16,920 nt of DNA from an uncultured bacterium (GCA_945788485.1 CALZMB010000015.1:1-16920); one strand, 5' to 3'; shown: positions 5,781 to 13,664, counted from the first letter of the stretch. The notes: generated from the sequence alone by a model not told the origin. Program-made: numbers and translations.

Positions 5781-8700
5781 TTACCAAGAAATCGGTTTGA
5801 TGTACAGATTATCTGTTCCCGGATAATTGTCAGTCTTTTCGTCATACATATAGACCCTGACTGTTGCTGTCTTTACCGGTTTGTCGCCAGAATATTCAGA
5901 GCGGTTTCCGCCCTTTGCATCGTCAACAGCAACGCCATAGAATGTCTTTGTGACGCTATCGTCAACAGGCTCTATCTTGTATTCTGCCCATGCGCGTATG
6001 TGCTGTGGCAGATATACCGGCTTGGAGTCGTATTTTCCTGGGATCATGGTGAATGCCATGTCTCCGATGCCGACGCGGCTGTTCTTGAACTTGGAGACAT
6101 CGACGGTTCCGGACTTCATCTTGATTGATTGCGGAGCGCCATAACCTGGAGCGAAGTCCTTGATGTATTGCAGGAGGTCAGCGTCAGACTTGCAGAGCAG
6201 GTAGATGCCTGGAGAGACGGCCATAATCTTGTCCTTGCTTGTGTCGAAGTATATGCCGTTGTCAGCGAGCTGTGCCTTCAGCACGTCAGCGAGTTCGCCC
6301 ATGCCTGTGCTTGAATCCTTCAGGTAAGCCAGAATCTCTTTGAGAGCGTCTGTATCATTGCTGATGTTGGTCAGTTCCTGATTGATGTTCTGCAGTGCGG
6401 TGAGCACGTCGCCTGCAAGCGTTGTGTTGATAGCCTTGATAGCTTCCGTGTTTGCTTCAAGCTTGCCGTTCGTAGTCTTCAGCTCAGTGATTACGCCTGT
6501 CTTCACAAGAGTGTTGAGAGCCGCGAGTTTACCTGTCAGTGAAGTGTTCATTGTAGAGATCTTGTCGGTGAGGTCTGAGAGTTTGCCGGTAATCTCTGTA
6601 GATAGAACTTCGATCTTGTCGCCGTTCTGTTTAATGTTCACTGCGAGCAGGTCGCCCTTGTCGTTGATGGCTGATACTATGCCGATAGCGTCAAGTCTCA
6701 TTTCTTGCCTCAGCAGCTTGAAGTCCTTTGCCAGTTCATCCATCATCTCGTCGAGCTTGCCTGACAATGTCTCAGTCTGGAATTTTATTTGCCCAGCAAT
6801 CTTCCCGAGTTTCAGGTTGACGTTCGAGATGCCGCCTTTAATAGCCTTAGTGAGAGCATCGAAGCGTTCCTCCAGGGTTTTTGTCTGGTCGCCGATGGCG
6901 GCAACAATATCCGAAGCTGCTTCGTCGATTGCCGTCGATATGACATTGCCGTTGTTGTCAATAGCCACTTTCAGCACTTGTCCCTGATTGTTTATCGCAG
7001 TCACGATAGCAACGGCAGAGTTGTTGACGCACTGTCCGAGAACCATGAATCCGTTGTTCAGCCCGTTTATGACGTTTGTCAGCGAAGCCTGGGTGTGTTT
7101 GTCAAGAAGGTCAATAGCACCCGTTGTCTTGTCTATTGCAAGTTTCACGTTCAACAGACCTGTATCGATAGCCTGTGTGAGGGCTTTGAATCGATTCTTT
7201 ATTGTTGTCGTCTGGTCGTTGATAGCCTTCATGATAGCCGTGCCCTGCTCGTCGATTGAAGCGTCAATGAGTTTTCCTGTCGTGTCTATCTGGAGACGGA
7301 GCACCTCAGTGTTATCGTTCATCGCAAAGATGATTTGCTCTCCGGTAGCGCTGATTTGCTTGTTAAGTCTCTTGAAGCCGTTGACGAGCGTTTTGTTGAT
7401 TTCGTCGAGGCTCGCCTGTGTGTTCTGGTCGAAGAGGGTGATTGCTCCGGTGTTCTCGTCAATCTTGACAGAGATGTTGTACAGTCCGTTCTTCACCGCC
7501 GTTGTAAGAGCCTTGAAGCGTTCTTCGAGCGACTTGGTCTGGTCGTTGATAGCCTTGATGATGTCTTCGGCAGCCTGTTCTATTGTTGCGGAGATGAGTT
7601 TGCCGTTCTTGTTGATTACGATGCGGAGTTTTCTTCCGTTGTCGTCCATGGCATCAATGATTTGGTTGCCTGTCTCGTCAATCTGTTCGCTTACCTGTTT
7701 GAAGCCTTTGAACAGAGTGTTGTTGATGTCGTCGAGGCTCTCCTGTGTGTTCTTGTCGAAGACTTTGATAGCCTTGGTGTTCTTGTCGATGCTAACCGTG
7801 ACGTTGTAGAGGCCATATTCGATAGCTTCTGTGAGGGCCTTGAAGCGTTCGTCGAGAGTCTTGGTCTGGTCTCTGATTACTTTGACGAGTCTTGTCGCAG
7901 CCTTGTCAATCTCAGCAGCGAGGAGTTTGCCTGTTTCGTCAATTTCAAGGCGCAGCACCTCAGTCTGGTTGTTGATAGCATATACGATTCTCTTGCCAGT
8001 CTTGTCAATCTGCGTGCTGAGCAAGGTGAATCCGTTGACGAGCGTGTTGTTGAGTTCGTCGAGGCTCTGCTGCGTGTTCTTGTCGAAGAGCTTGATAGCC
8101 TTGGTGTTCTTGTCGATGCTAACCTGTACGTTGTAGAGGCCTGTCTGTACGGCGGTTGTGAGAGCCTCGAATCGTTCTTCGAGCGACTTCGTCTGGTCGT
8201 TGATAGCCTTCACGATTTCATCGCCTGTTTCAGAGATTGTTGCAGAGATGAGCTTGCCTGTCTCGTCGAGTTCCAAGCGCAGCAGTCGTCCGTTCTCATC
8301 CATAGCCGTTACGATTTGCTTGCCGGTAGCGTCGATTTGTGTGCTAACCTGCTTGAATCCGTTGAGCATCGTAGTGTTGATTGTGTTGAGGCTCTCCTGT
8401 GTGTTCTTGTCGAACATAGTGATAGCGCCCGTGTTCTTGTCGATGCTTACGACGATAGCCTTGTATCCAGCCTCTATCATATCCGTGAGGGCCTTGAAAC
8501 GTGCGTCGAGTGTAGCGGTGAGGTCGTTTATGACAGCCTCAAGTCTTTCGGCAGCAGCCTTTATCTCTGCAGAGATGAGTTTGCCTGTCTCGTCGATTTG
8601 GAGTCTCAGCATCTGTCCGTTCTCGTTCATGGCGAGGACGATCTTCTCGTTGCCGTCAGTTATAGTCTCGCTGACGAGGCGGAATCCGTTTGTTATCGAG

Positions 8701-9317
8701 CCGTCAATCTTGTCGAGGCTCGCCTGTGTGTTCTTGTCGAGCAGAGTGATGGCTCCGGTGTTTGCGTCGATGCTGACCTTAACCTCTTTCAGCCCAGCGC
8801 TGACAGCAGCGGTGAGGGCGCTGAATCTCTCTTCGAGCGAGTTTGTCTGTGCGTTGATAGCCTTCACGAGGTCGTTGCCCGTAGCGAGAATCTGTGCGCT
8901 GATGAGTTTGCCGTTGGTCTCGAGCTGCAGGCGGATGATTTCTCCGTTGCTGTTAAGCGCATATACGATTTGCTTTCCCTGTGCGTCGATCTGTGCGCTT
9001 AGCGTGCTGAATCCCTCGAGCAGAGTGCTGTTAATCTCGCCCAGTCCCTGCTGAGTAGTCTGCGAGAGCACTGTGATTGCACCGGTGTTTGAATCGATTG
9101 CGAGTTTCAACTCTGCCATGCCATTCTTCAGAAGAGTGTTGAGTGCTTCAATTCTCTCTCCGAATGACTTTGACATGTCATTGATAGCAGACACCAACGC
9201 TGAATAGTCGTTGATGTACGTCTTGTCTCCGTAGTCCACCTTCGGTTCGAGAACTTCTGTGCAGGAGTTCAGTCCGACAGCGGCTGCGAAGAACAAAGGA
9301 ATAATCTTCTTGTTCAT
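5781..9317 (-). CDS. Giant repeat lipoprotein with eight 109-residue tandem repeats
   Basis: 1178 residues; function not recognised. The N terminus MNKKIIPLFFAAAVGLNSC is a type II signal peptide with a lipobox ending at Cys19, so the mature protein should be lipid-anchored. The residues after the cysteine (TEVLEPK) are only weakly acidic and do not clearly match the Bacteroidota surface-export signal, so the facing (periplasm or surface) is open. Residues 47-918 are eight repeats of exactly 109 residues with no internal length change. Each contains a helical-looking block (DQTKSLEERFKAL), an IDxNTGAI segment, DKNTQxSLDEIN, and a GFxxxSxQIDxTG segment followed by 11-residue units. Residues of about 919-1017 are a degenerate continuation, and about 1018-1178 form a non-repetitive, probably globular C-terminal domain. 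It is cotranscribed with the OmpA-like gene. It could be a stalk, adhesin, ruler or receptor. Confidence 0.85.
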   Translation of the reverse strand: MNKKIIPLFFAAAVGLNSCTEVLEPKVDYGDKTYINDYSALVSAINDMSKSFGERIEALNTLLKNGMAELKLAIDSNTGAITVLSQTTQQGLGEINSTLLEGFSTLSAQIDAQGKQIVYALNSNGEIIRLQLETNGKLISAQILATGNDLVKAINAQTNSLEERFSALTAAVSAGLKEVKVSIDANTGAITLLDKNTQASLDKIDGSITNGFRLVSETITDGNEKIVLAMNENGQMLRLQIDETGKLISAEIKAAAERLEAVINDLTATLDARFKALTDMIEAGYKAIVVSIDKNTGAITMFDKNTQESLNTINTTMLNGFKQVSTQIDATGKQIVTAMDENGRLLRLELDETGKLISATISETGDEIVKAINDQTKSLEERFEALTTAVQTGLYNVQVSIDKNTKAIKLFDKNTQQSLDELNNTLVNGFTLLSTQIDKTGKRIVYAINNQTEVLRLEIDETGKLLAAEIDKAATRLVKVIRDQTKTLDERFKALTEAIEYGLYNVTVSIDKNTKAIKVFDKNTQESLDDINNTLFKGFKQVSEQIDETGNQIIDAMDDNGRKLRIVINKNGKLISATIEQAAEDIIKAINDQTKSLEERFKALTTAVKNGLYNISVKIDENTGAITLFDQNTQASLDEINKTLVNGFKRLNKQISATGEQIIFAMNDNTEVLRLQIDTTGKLIDASIDEQGTAIMKAINDQTTTIKNRFKALTQAIDTGLLNVKLAIDKTTGAIDLLDKHTQASLTNVINGLNNGFMVLGQCVNNSAVAIVTAINNQGQVLKVAIDNNGNVISTAIDEAASDIVAAIGDQTKTLEERFDALTKAIKGGISNVNLKLGKIAGQIKFQTETLSGKLDEMMDELAKDFKLLRQEMRLDAIGIVSAINDKGDLLAVNIKQNGDKIEVLSTEITGKLSDLTDKISTMNTSLTGKLAALNTLVKTGVITELKTTNGKLEANTEAIKAINTTLAGDVLTALQNINQELTNISNDTDALKEILAYLKDSSTGMGELADVLKAQLADNGIYFDTSKDKIMAVSPGIYLLCKSDADLLQYIKDFAPGYGAPQSIKMKSGTVDVSKFKNSRVGIGDMAFTMIPGKYDSKPVYLPQHIRAWAEYKIEPVDDSVTKTFYGVAVDDAKGGNRSEYSGDKPVKTATVRVYMYDEKTDNYPGTDNLYIKPISW
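6564..9179 (-). repeat. Eight tandem 327-bp coding repeats (109 codons each)
   Basis: The conserved codons for Asp-Gln-Thr-Lys, or their equivalents, recur with an exact 327-bp step. The units are 8853-9179, 8526-8852, 8199-8525, 7872-8198, 7545-7871, 7218-7544, 6891-7217 and 6564-6890 (unit 1 to unit 8 in protein order). I checked the step at every unit boundary. Middle units are most alike: 7765-7797 and 8092-8124 are identical over 33 bp, exactly one period apart. Units 1 and especially 8 are more diverged, as is usual for an expanding array that homogenises from within. These are coding repeats, not a CRISPR or intergenic array. Confidence 0.93.
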
Positions 9318-9379
9318 AGCAAGTGTGAATTGGTTAATATATTAATTGATGATTTCGCAATTTTATTTTCTTTCGTTTG

Positions 9380-9412
9380 CAAAATTACCGTTTTTTTTTG
9401 TTATGTACCAAA
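9380..9412 (-). promoter_or_regulatory. Bacteroidota-type promoter of the repeat lipoprotein/OmpA-like operon
   Basis: Read on the minus strand, TTTG (9412-9409) is followed after 21 bases by TAATTTTG (9387-9380). This matches the Bacteroidota vegetative sigma consensus TTTG, about 19-21 bases, TAnnTTTG. The predicted transcription start near 9373 leaves a leader of roughly 55 bases before the ATG at 9317. The surrounding sequence is AT-rich, with a run of T on the plus strand (A on the coding strand) in the spacer. Confidence 0.7.
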
Positions 9413-9615
9413 TATTTTATATTAAAAAACTCTAACAGCGGCTCATTTTGTTGTGTTTTTCTGTTGTCTCGTAAAGTTGTGGGTATGTGTCCGGGATTCT
9501 TCCTGCGTGAGTAATGTGTCTTCAGTCGTTGTGTCTCTTGGTGTATTTTTCTCTCTGCCGTGTTTTTCTTTTATAATATAATAATGTACGCATACATATA
9601 CGTATGACATACAAC

Positions 9616-9660
9616 ATCCCCGTGACATGACTTCCTGTGGAGTGAAGCTGTCACGGGGAT
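9616..9660 (-). terminator. Hairpin downstream of the S9 peptidase gene
   Basis: Arms 9616-9627 and 9649-9660 (ATCCCCGTGACA and its complement) form a perfect 12-bp stem. Inside it, CTTC at 9631-9634 can pair with GAAG at 9644-9647 to lengthen the structure. It begins 67 bp beyond the peptidase stop. On the minus strand the trailing sequence is only moderately T-rich (TGTTGT), while the plus strand has TTGTTTTG, so termination strength and direction are less certain than the structure itself. Confidence 0.6.
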
Positions 9661-9727
9661 TGTTTTGCGGGCTGTGTCTGAGTGTTCAGATACCTCTGTT
9701 ATGTTCGGTAGTCCGGTTGTGTTGTTT

Positions 9728-12163
9728 TCAGAGATGTTTCGGCGTATATATCGCGTTCCACCACGAGTCGTCGTCCATGAGCCATTTCTGGAACCATGCC
9801 ACCATTGTGTTTATCCATTTCGCCCGTTTTGTCGGTTCCATGATACCGTGGTTTTCGCCTTCCACCTGTACGAATGCCGTCGGCGTTCCGAGCAGTCTTA
9901 GTGCGGTGTACATCTGTATCGATTCTCCTATCGGCACGTTAGTATCTGCGGTTCCGTGTGTGAAGAGCAGCGGTTTCTTTATTTTCTGCGCATTGAAGAG
10001 CGGCGACCTATCTACGTATAGGTCTTTTCTTGTCCAGGGATAGCTGTTAGCCGCCGACACCTCGCTGTATGAGTATCCCCAGTATCCTTCTCCCCAGTAG
10101 CTGGTGTGGTCGGATATTCCGGCGTGCGATATGCCGCAGGCGAATGGGTTGTTGTCTTTTGTCAGCATATATTGTGTCATGAAACCTCCGTACGAGGCTG
10201 ACACGCACCCTATCTTGTCAGCATTGACCTGCGGCATCTCTTTTGCGAACTGGCAGGTTGCGTCGATGATGTCCTGCGCGGGTCCTTCGCCCATTGTGTT
10301 GACGTGTCTCGACGCCCATTCCTGTCCGAAGCCCGATGCACCTGACGGGTTCACGACGAGTACGATGTACCCGAGGCTGTTCCAGTAGTGTGCGGGATAG
10401 TGCGAGCCGTTGCCGAAGCGTCGTGATGTCGGCGAGCATCCGCCGTAGTAGTGAACGATGAGCGGGTATTTCTTCGCCGAGTCGAAGTCTGCGGGCAGGT
10501 AGTAGTGGCACGACACGTCATATCCCCTTGCCGAATGGAAGGTCCAGGGTTCTACTGTTCCGAGTTTCACATGTGCGAAGTGTTCTGCGTTCGGGGCTGC
10601 AACGAGCGTGGCGCGTGCTTTCCTTGTCGCCGGCGACGAGATGTTGTACGCCTCGTACGGCGTGCAAGCCGACGAACCTCTCACCATTATGTTTCCTCCG
10701 AGATATGCTATGCTGAATCCCGTGAGGTCTTCCAGCGGCTGTGCGATGCGTTGCGAGCGGTATGTCTTCATGTCGAGTCTGTAGAGACTTGTGGAGTCTC
10801 CGTTCTGCGCCGTGTAATACACTCCTCCGTCCGCCGGCGAGAAGTCGATGCTCTCGATGCTTGTCTTGTCGTCGGCAGTGACTGGCGTGACGGTTTTTGT
10901 CGCGGTGTCCATGACGTAGAGGTGGTAGTCGTACATGTTCGGCGTAGCTCCTTCTGGCACTCTCTTTCCTATTCCGTTGAACGCCTCTGTGCTGCCGTAG
11001 AACACCACCGTCTTCTCGCTTCCGGCATAGATGCCACTTTGCAGGAATCCGTCTTTCTCCACGAGTTTGGTCACTTTCAGCGTGCTGAGGTCCATGTCGT
11101 AGAACGTGCTTCGTGTCGTGGGCCTTTGCGTGAGGCTGTCGGTAGATACTGCAAAGAGCATGTGTTTTCCGTCCGGCGTTATGTCATTCACCCTTGTGTC
11201 GTGGTATGTGTATGTCAGGGGCTGTGTGAATCCCGTCTTGAGGTCCATGCGTGCGAGTGCGCAGCGTTGTCTCCAGTTGGGCTGCCGGTCGTCTGGGTGG
11301 AGTATTTCAAACACGCCGTCCTCTTTCTTCGGTCCGTCGTTGTAGTTGTGGATGATGAGAAAGTCCTCGGTCGGCGATATGGCGTAGTATTCTGACGGCA
11401 GTTCTTCAGCCAGTATGCTTGTCTTTCCGGTGGCGGGGTCGGCGACCACGAGGCGTGTCTTGCCGTCTATATGTTCGGTGTATGTATAGCGGTCAGAGCG
11501 CGGCATCCATGCGATGCGTCCGCTGACGTTTCGGCGCGAGTTGCTCTTCAGGTCGCAGAGCAGTGTCTCGTATTGCTGTTTGTTTGTCGTGTCGTACCAC
11601 GAATAGCTGATTATCGCCCATCTTCCCGACGGCGAGAGTTCGCTTCTCGAGATAACTTTCGTGCCGAGGTTGTCAGCCATGGTGAAGGCGTGTGTGTCGT
11701 CTGTCGTCGGCGTGCATCCTTCTGCGATGAGCGAAATCGTCACCGCCGCCGTGTCCGGCACCAGTTTCAGCGTGACGTTATGGTATCCCGGCGCGAGCGT
11801 CAGGGTTGCCGTCTCCTTCCCGTCAACATGAATCTTGTGGCTTTTCGCGCCTTTCACTTCCAGTTTCGCGTCTTTGACGTATGTCGTTGCGTTCAGTCCG
11901 AAAGTCATCAGATGCAGCTTACCCTTCTCGAGGCCGAGGCTTCTGAGTTCGGCGGGCGCGGCGTTGTCGGCAGCCGATAGGCTTATTTTTGTGTCGATGA
12001 TGTTGTCGGCGTCATATCGTTTCTGGCTGTTGTCGATGCTGTCGAGCACGAGCGGCGCTTTCACGTTGAACGGTCCGATGTGTCTGACACGCTCTATGTC
12101 GAGTGTGTCTGCCATGGCGGCGGTAGTGCAGGCTATGGCGAGGAGTGTCAGTAGATGTCTCAT
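9728..12163 (-). CDS. Exported S9-family (prolyl oligopeptidase/DPP-IV-like) serine peptidase
   Basis: 811 residues. A signal peptide covers about 1-18 (MRHLLTLLAIACTTAAMA, cleavage before Asp19), so it acts in the periplasm or outside. Residues of about 160-530 contain repeated D-x-x-TGK and SPxG/SPTxD-type blades typical of the S9 beta-propeller. The C-terminal alpha/beta hydrolase domain has the nucleophile Ser657 in SASYGGF, Asp740 in HGTADTNVP and His772 in ENHG. The spacing (83 and 32 residues) is like DPP-IV (78 and 32). The residue two before the serine is Ser, where GxSxGG is more usual. Such enzymes remove dipeptides or short peptides, often after proline; the exact specificity cannot be read here. 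An N-terminal extension of about 140 residues, before the propeller, is not identified. It lies 53 bp downstream of murF on the same strand with no clear promoter between, so cotranscription is possible. Confidence 0.85.
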   Translation of the reverse strand: MRHLLTLLAIACTTAAMADTLDIERVRHIGPFNVKAPLVLDSIDNSQKRYDADNIIDTKISLSAADNAAPAELRSLGLEKGKLHLMTFGLNATTYVKDAKLEVKGAKSHKIHVDGKETATLTLAPGYHNVTLKLVPDTAAVTISLIAEGCTPTTDDTHAFTMADNLGTKVISRSELSPSGRWAIISYSWYDTTNKQQYETLLCDLKSNSRRNVSGRIAWMPRSDRYTYTEHIDGKTRLVVADPATGKTSILAEELPSEYYAISPTEDFLIIHNYNDGPKKEDGVFEILHPDDRQPNWRQRCALARMDLKTGFTQPLTYTYHDTRVNDITPDGKHMLFAVSTDSLTQRPTTRSTFYDMDLSTLKVTKLVEKDGFLQSGIYAGSEKTVVFYGSTEAFNGIGKRVPEGATPNMYDYHLYVMDTATKTVTPVTADDKTSIESIDFSPADGGVYYTAQNGDSTSLYRLDMKTYRSQRIAQPLEDLTGFSIAYLGGNIMVRGSSACTPYEAYNISSPATRKARATLVAAPNAEHFAHVKLGTVEPWTFHSARGYDVSCHYYLPADFDSAKKYPLIVHYYGGCSPTSRRFGNGSHYPAHYWNSLGYIVLVVNPSGASGFGQEWASRHVNTMGEGPAQDIIDATCQFAKEMPQVNADKIGCVSASYGGFMTQYMLTKDNNPFACGISHAGISDHTSYWGEGYWGYSYSEVSAANSYPWTRKDLYVDRSPLFNAQKIKKPLLFTHGTADTNVPIGESIQMYTALRLLGTPTAFVQVEGENHGIMEPTKRAKWINTMVAWFQKWLMDDDSWWNAIYTPKHL

Positions 12164-12216
12164 AGTATGGTGTTTTTACGTTCTTTTTTCCTTGTGTGGT
12201 GTCATGCGGCAGTGTC

Positions 12217-13533
12217 TCACAGCAGTTCCGGCAGCAGGAAGAGCTTCTGTGCGTTGGAGCCTTTTATGAGGATGTATTTCCCCCGGATGTCCGTCTTTGC
12301 AATTTCCGCCTTCACCTCCTCGACGTTGTTGAACTGCCTGAACGGGTGTTCCGTCTGCGCGAATCCCTCTCCCACGAGCCACACGTCGTTGATGCCCGAT
12401 GCCTTTATGGTGTCCACCACTCGCTGGTGTTCTTCTTTCGAGACGTCTCCGAGTTCTCCCATGCTTCCGAGAATCATCATCTTCGGCTCCGCCTGCATGT
12501 TTGCGAAGTTGTGCAGCGCCGCCGCCATCGATGTCGGGTTGGCGTTGTATGCGTCAACAATCAGGCGGTTGTGGGCGGTTACAGTCAGTTGCGAGCGGTT
12601 GTTCGACGGTATGTAGCTCTGCAGCGCGTGGCAGATGTCGTTGTCGCATACCCCGAAGTGTGCTCCGACGGTAGCCGCAGCCAGCATGTTGCAGATGTTG
12701 TAGTCTCCTATGAGATGCGTCTCCACGCGGTGTGTGTCCCCTCCCCGGCGTCTCCATTCGAAGGTGAGGAAAGGTTTACACTCTACCACCCTGCCTTCTA
12801 CGTCAGCGTCAGGCGCACCCTGTGACGTGTATCTTACGGGCGAGAGGCCTTGCGCGATGCCGTTCAGATGAGCGTTGTCTGCGTCGATGAATACGGTGGC
12901 GTGCGTCTTTCTGAGGAAGTCGTAGAGCTCGCCCTTCGTCTTCACTACGCCCTCGAAGCTGCCGAAGCCTCCGAGATGCGCCCTTCCGACGTTTGTGATG
13001 ATGCCGCAGTCAGGCTCTACAATCTCCACAAGCGTCTTTATCTCGCCCGGATGGTTGGCACCCATCTCTATCACGGCGATGTCGTGCGATGCGTTCAGGC
13101 GCAGCAGTGTCAGCGGCACCCCGATATGGTTGTTGAGGTTGCCCTGTGTATAGAGCACGTTGTATTTCTCTGACAGGACGGCAGCGATGAGTTCTTTCGT
13201 CGTTGTCTTGCCGTTGGTGCCCGTCACTCCGATGATGCGTGTGCCGAGAGCGCGGCGGTGGTGGCGTGCGAGCTGCTGCAGGGTGTGCAGCACATTCCCT
13301 ACGCGTATGATGCGCCTTGCGGTGTCGGCGTTGCCGTCCAGTGTCCATTCAGCCCTTGTCTCGTCCACCACGGCATAGCTGCACCCCTCATGCAGGGCTT
13401 TCAGCGCGAAGTCGTTGCCGTTGAATGATGCGCCTTTCAGCGCGAAGAAGATGCTGTCTTTTACACACTGCCGTGTGTCTGTCGTGACTATGGGGTGTGT
13501 GCGGAAGATGTCGTAGAGTTCGGAAATTTCCAT
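12217..13533 (-). CDS. murF: UDP-N-acetylmuramoyl-tripeptide:D-alanyl-D-alanine ligase (MurF)
   Basis: 438 residues from the ATG at 13533-13531. The frame is open 27 codons further upstream, but MEISELYDIF is the natural family start and the extension would run into the promoter. MurF adds D-Ala-D-Ala to the UDP-MurNAc-tripeptide in the cytoplasm, completing the peptidoglycan precursor. Motifs: TDTRQ at 18-22 in the substrate domain, the ATP loop GVTGTNGKTTTKE at 102-114, TQGNLNNHIGVPLTLL at 129-144, EMGANHPGEI at 156-165, NVGRAHLGGFGS at 181-192, the Lys-x-Lys-Gly-Glu that supplies the carbamylated lysine at about 198-202, and DAYNANPTSM at 327-336 in the third domain. It is transcribed divergently from folP and is followed by the S9 peptidase gene. 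Confidence 0.95.
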   Translation of the reverse strand: MEISELYDIFRTHPIVTTDTRQCVKDSIFFALKGASFNGNDFALKALHEGCSYAVVDETRAEWTLDGNADTARRIIRVGNVLHTLQQLARHHRRALGTRIIGVTGTNGKTTTKELIAAVLSEKYNVLYTQGNLNNHIGVPLTLLRLNASHDIAVIEMGANHPGEIKTLVEIVEPDCGIITNVGRAHLGGFGSFEGVVKTKGELYDFLRKTHATVFIDADNAHLNGIAQGLSPVRYTSQGAPDADVEGRVVECKPFLTFEWRRRGGDTHRVETHLIGDYNICNMLAAATVGAHFGVCDNDICHALQSYIPSNNRSQLTVTAHNRLIVDAYNANPTSMAAALHNFANMQAEPKMMILGSMGELGDVSKEEHQRVVDTIKASGINDVWLVGEGFAQTEHPFRQFNNVEEVKAEIAKTDIRGKYILIKGSNAQKLFLLPELL

Positions 13534-13611
13534 GTTACTGTAGGTTGTGTTCGTTATGTTCACGCATAAGGCGGCGTGTGGCTGTATGTTGTCATAATGC
13601 CTTATCAAATG

Positions 13612-13619
13612 CAAAATTA
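13612..13619 (-). promoter_or_regulatory. -7 box of the murF promoter
   Basis: TAATTTTG on the minus strand (13619-13612) matches the Bacteroidota -7 consensus TAnnTTTG. The predicted start near 13605 gives a leader of about 70 bases to the chosen murF ATG. I did not find a clean TTTG at the expected -33 distance, so the call rests on the -7 box, its position in the intergenic region and the AT-rich surroundings. This also argues against the longer murF frame that starts at 13614. Confidence 0.5.
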
Positions 13620-13664
13620 AGCATAATTTTCAATATATTGTAACGTTTTTCAGTAAAAAAATGG

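Larger units (their letters stand above)
9318..9727. other. 410-bp intergenic region between the repeat lipoprotein gene and the S9 peptidase gene
   Basis: No convincing gene is present. The part next to the lipoprotein start (about 9340-9425) is strongly AT-rich and holds its promoter. The middle (about 9440-9610) is T-rich on the plus strand and has no motif I recognise beyond a short ATACGTAT palindrome at 9598-9605. The far end holds a 12-bp hairpin (9616-9660) downstream of the peptidase gene. The open minus-strand stretch at 9443-9628 looks like chance: it is low-complexity and overlaps the hairpin. Confidence 0.6.

Noticed and set aside
7335..9002. 555-codon plus-strand open frame opposite the lipoprotein repeats, and smaller ones at 6382-6987, 6988-7809 and 8158-9054
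   Set aside because: They are antisense to the repeat gene. Their repetitive, Val/Leu/Ser-rich content simply mirrors the 327-bp units, and periodic codon use keeps stops out. The minus frame has a lipobox, promoter and terminator; these have none.
6564..9179. CRISPR array or intergenic repeat interpretation of the 327-bp repeats
   Set aside because: The period is far too long for CRISPR, the repeats have no unique spacers, and the whole block is one uninterrupted reading frame.
9443..9628. Small minus-strand frame in the intergenic region
   Set aside because: It has Thr/His/Lys-rich low-complexity content, overlaps the hairpin, and has no promoter or family resemblance.
10451..11395. 314-codon plus-strand frame inside the S9 peptidase gene, and the 312-codon minus-strand frame at 15405-16343 inside dacB
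   Set aside because: Both are antisense shadows with Arg/Val/Cys- or His-rich composition and no recognisable motif; the opposite strands carry full catalytic motifs.
13534..13614. 27-codon upstream extension of murF
   Set aside because: Its start would lie within the predicted -7 box, and the family N terminus corresponds to the ATG at 13533.
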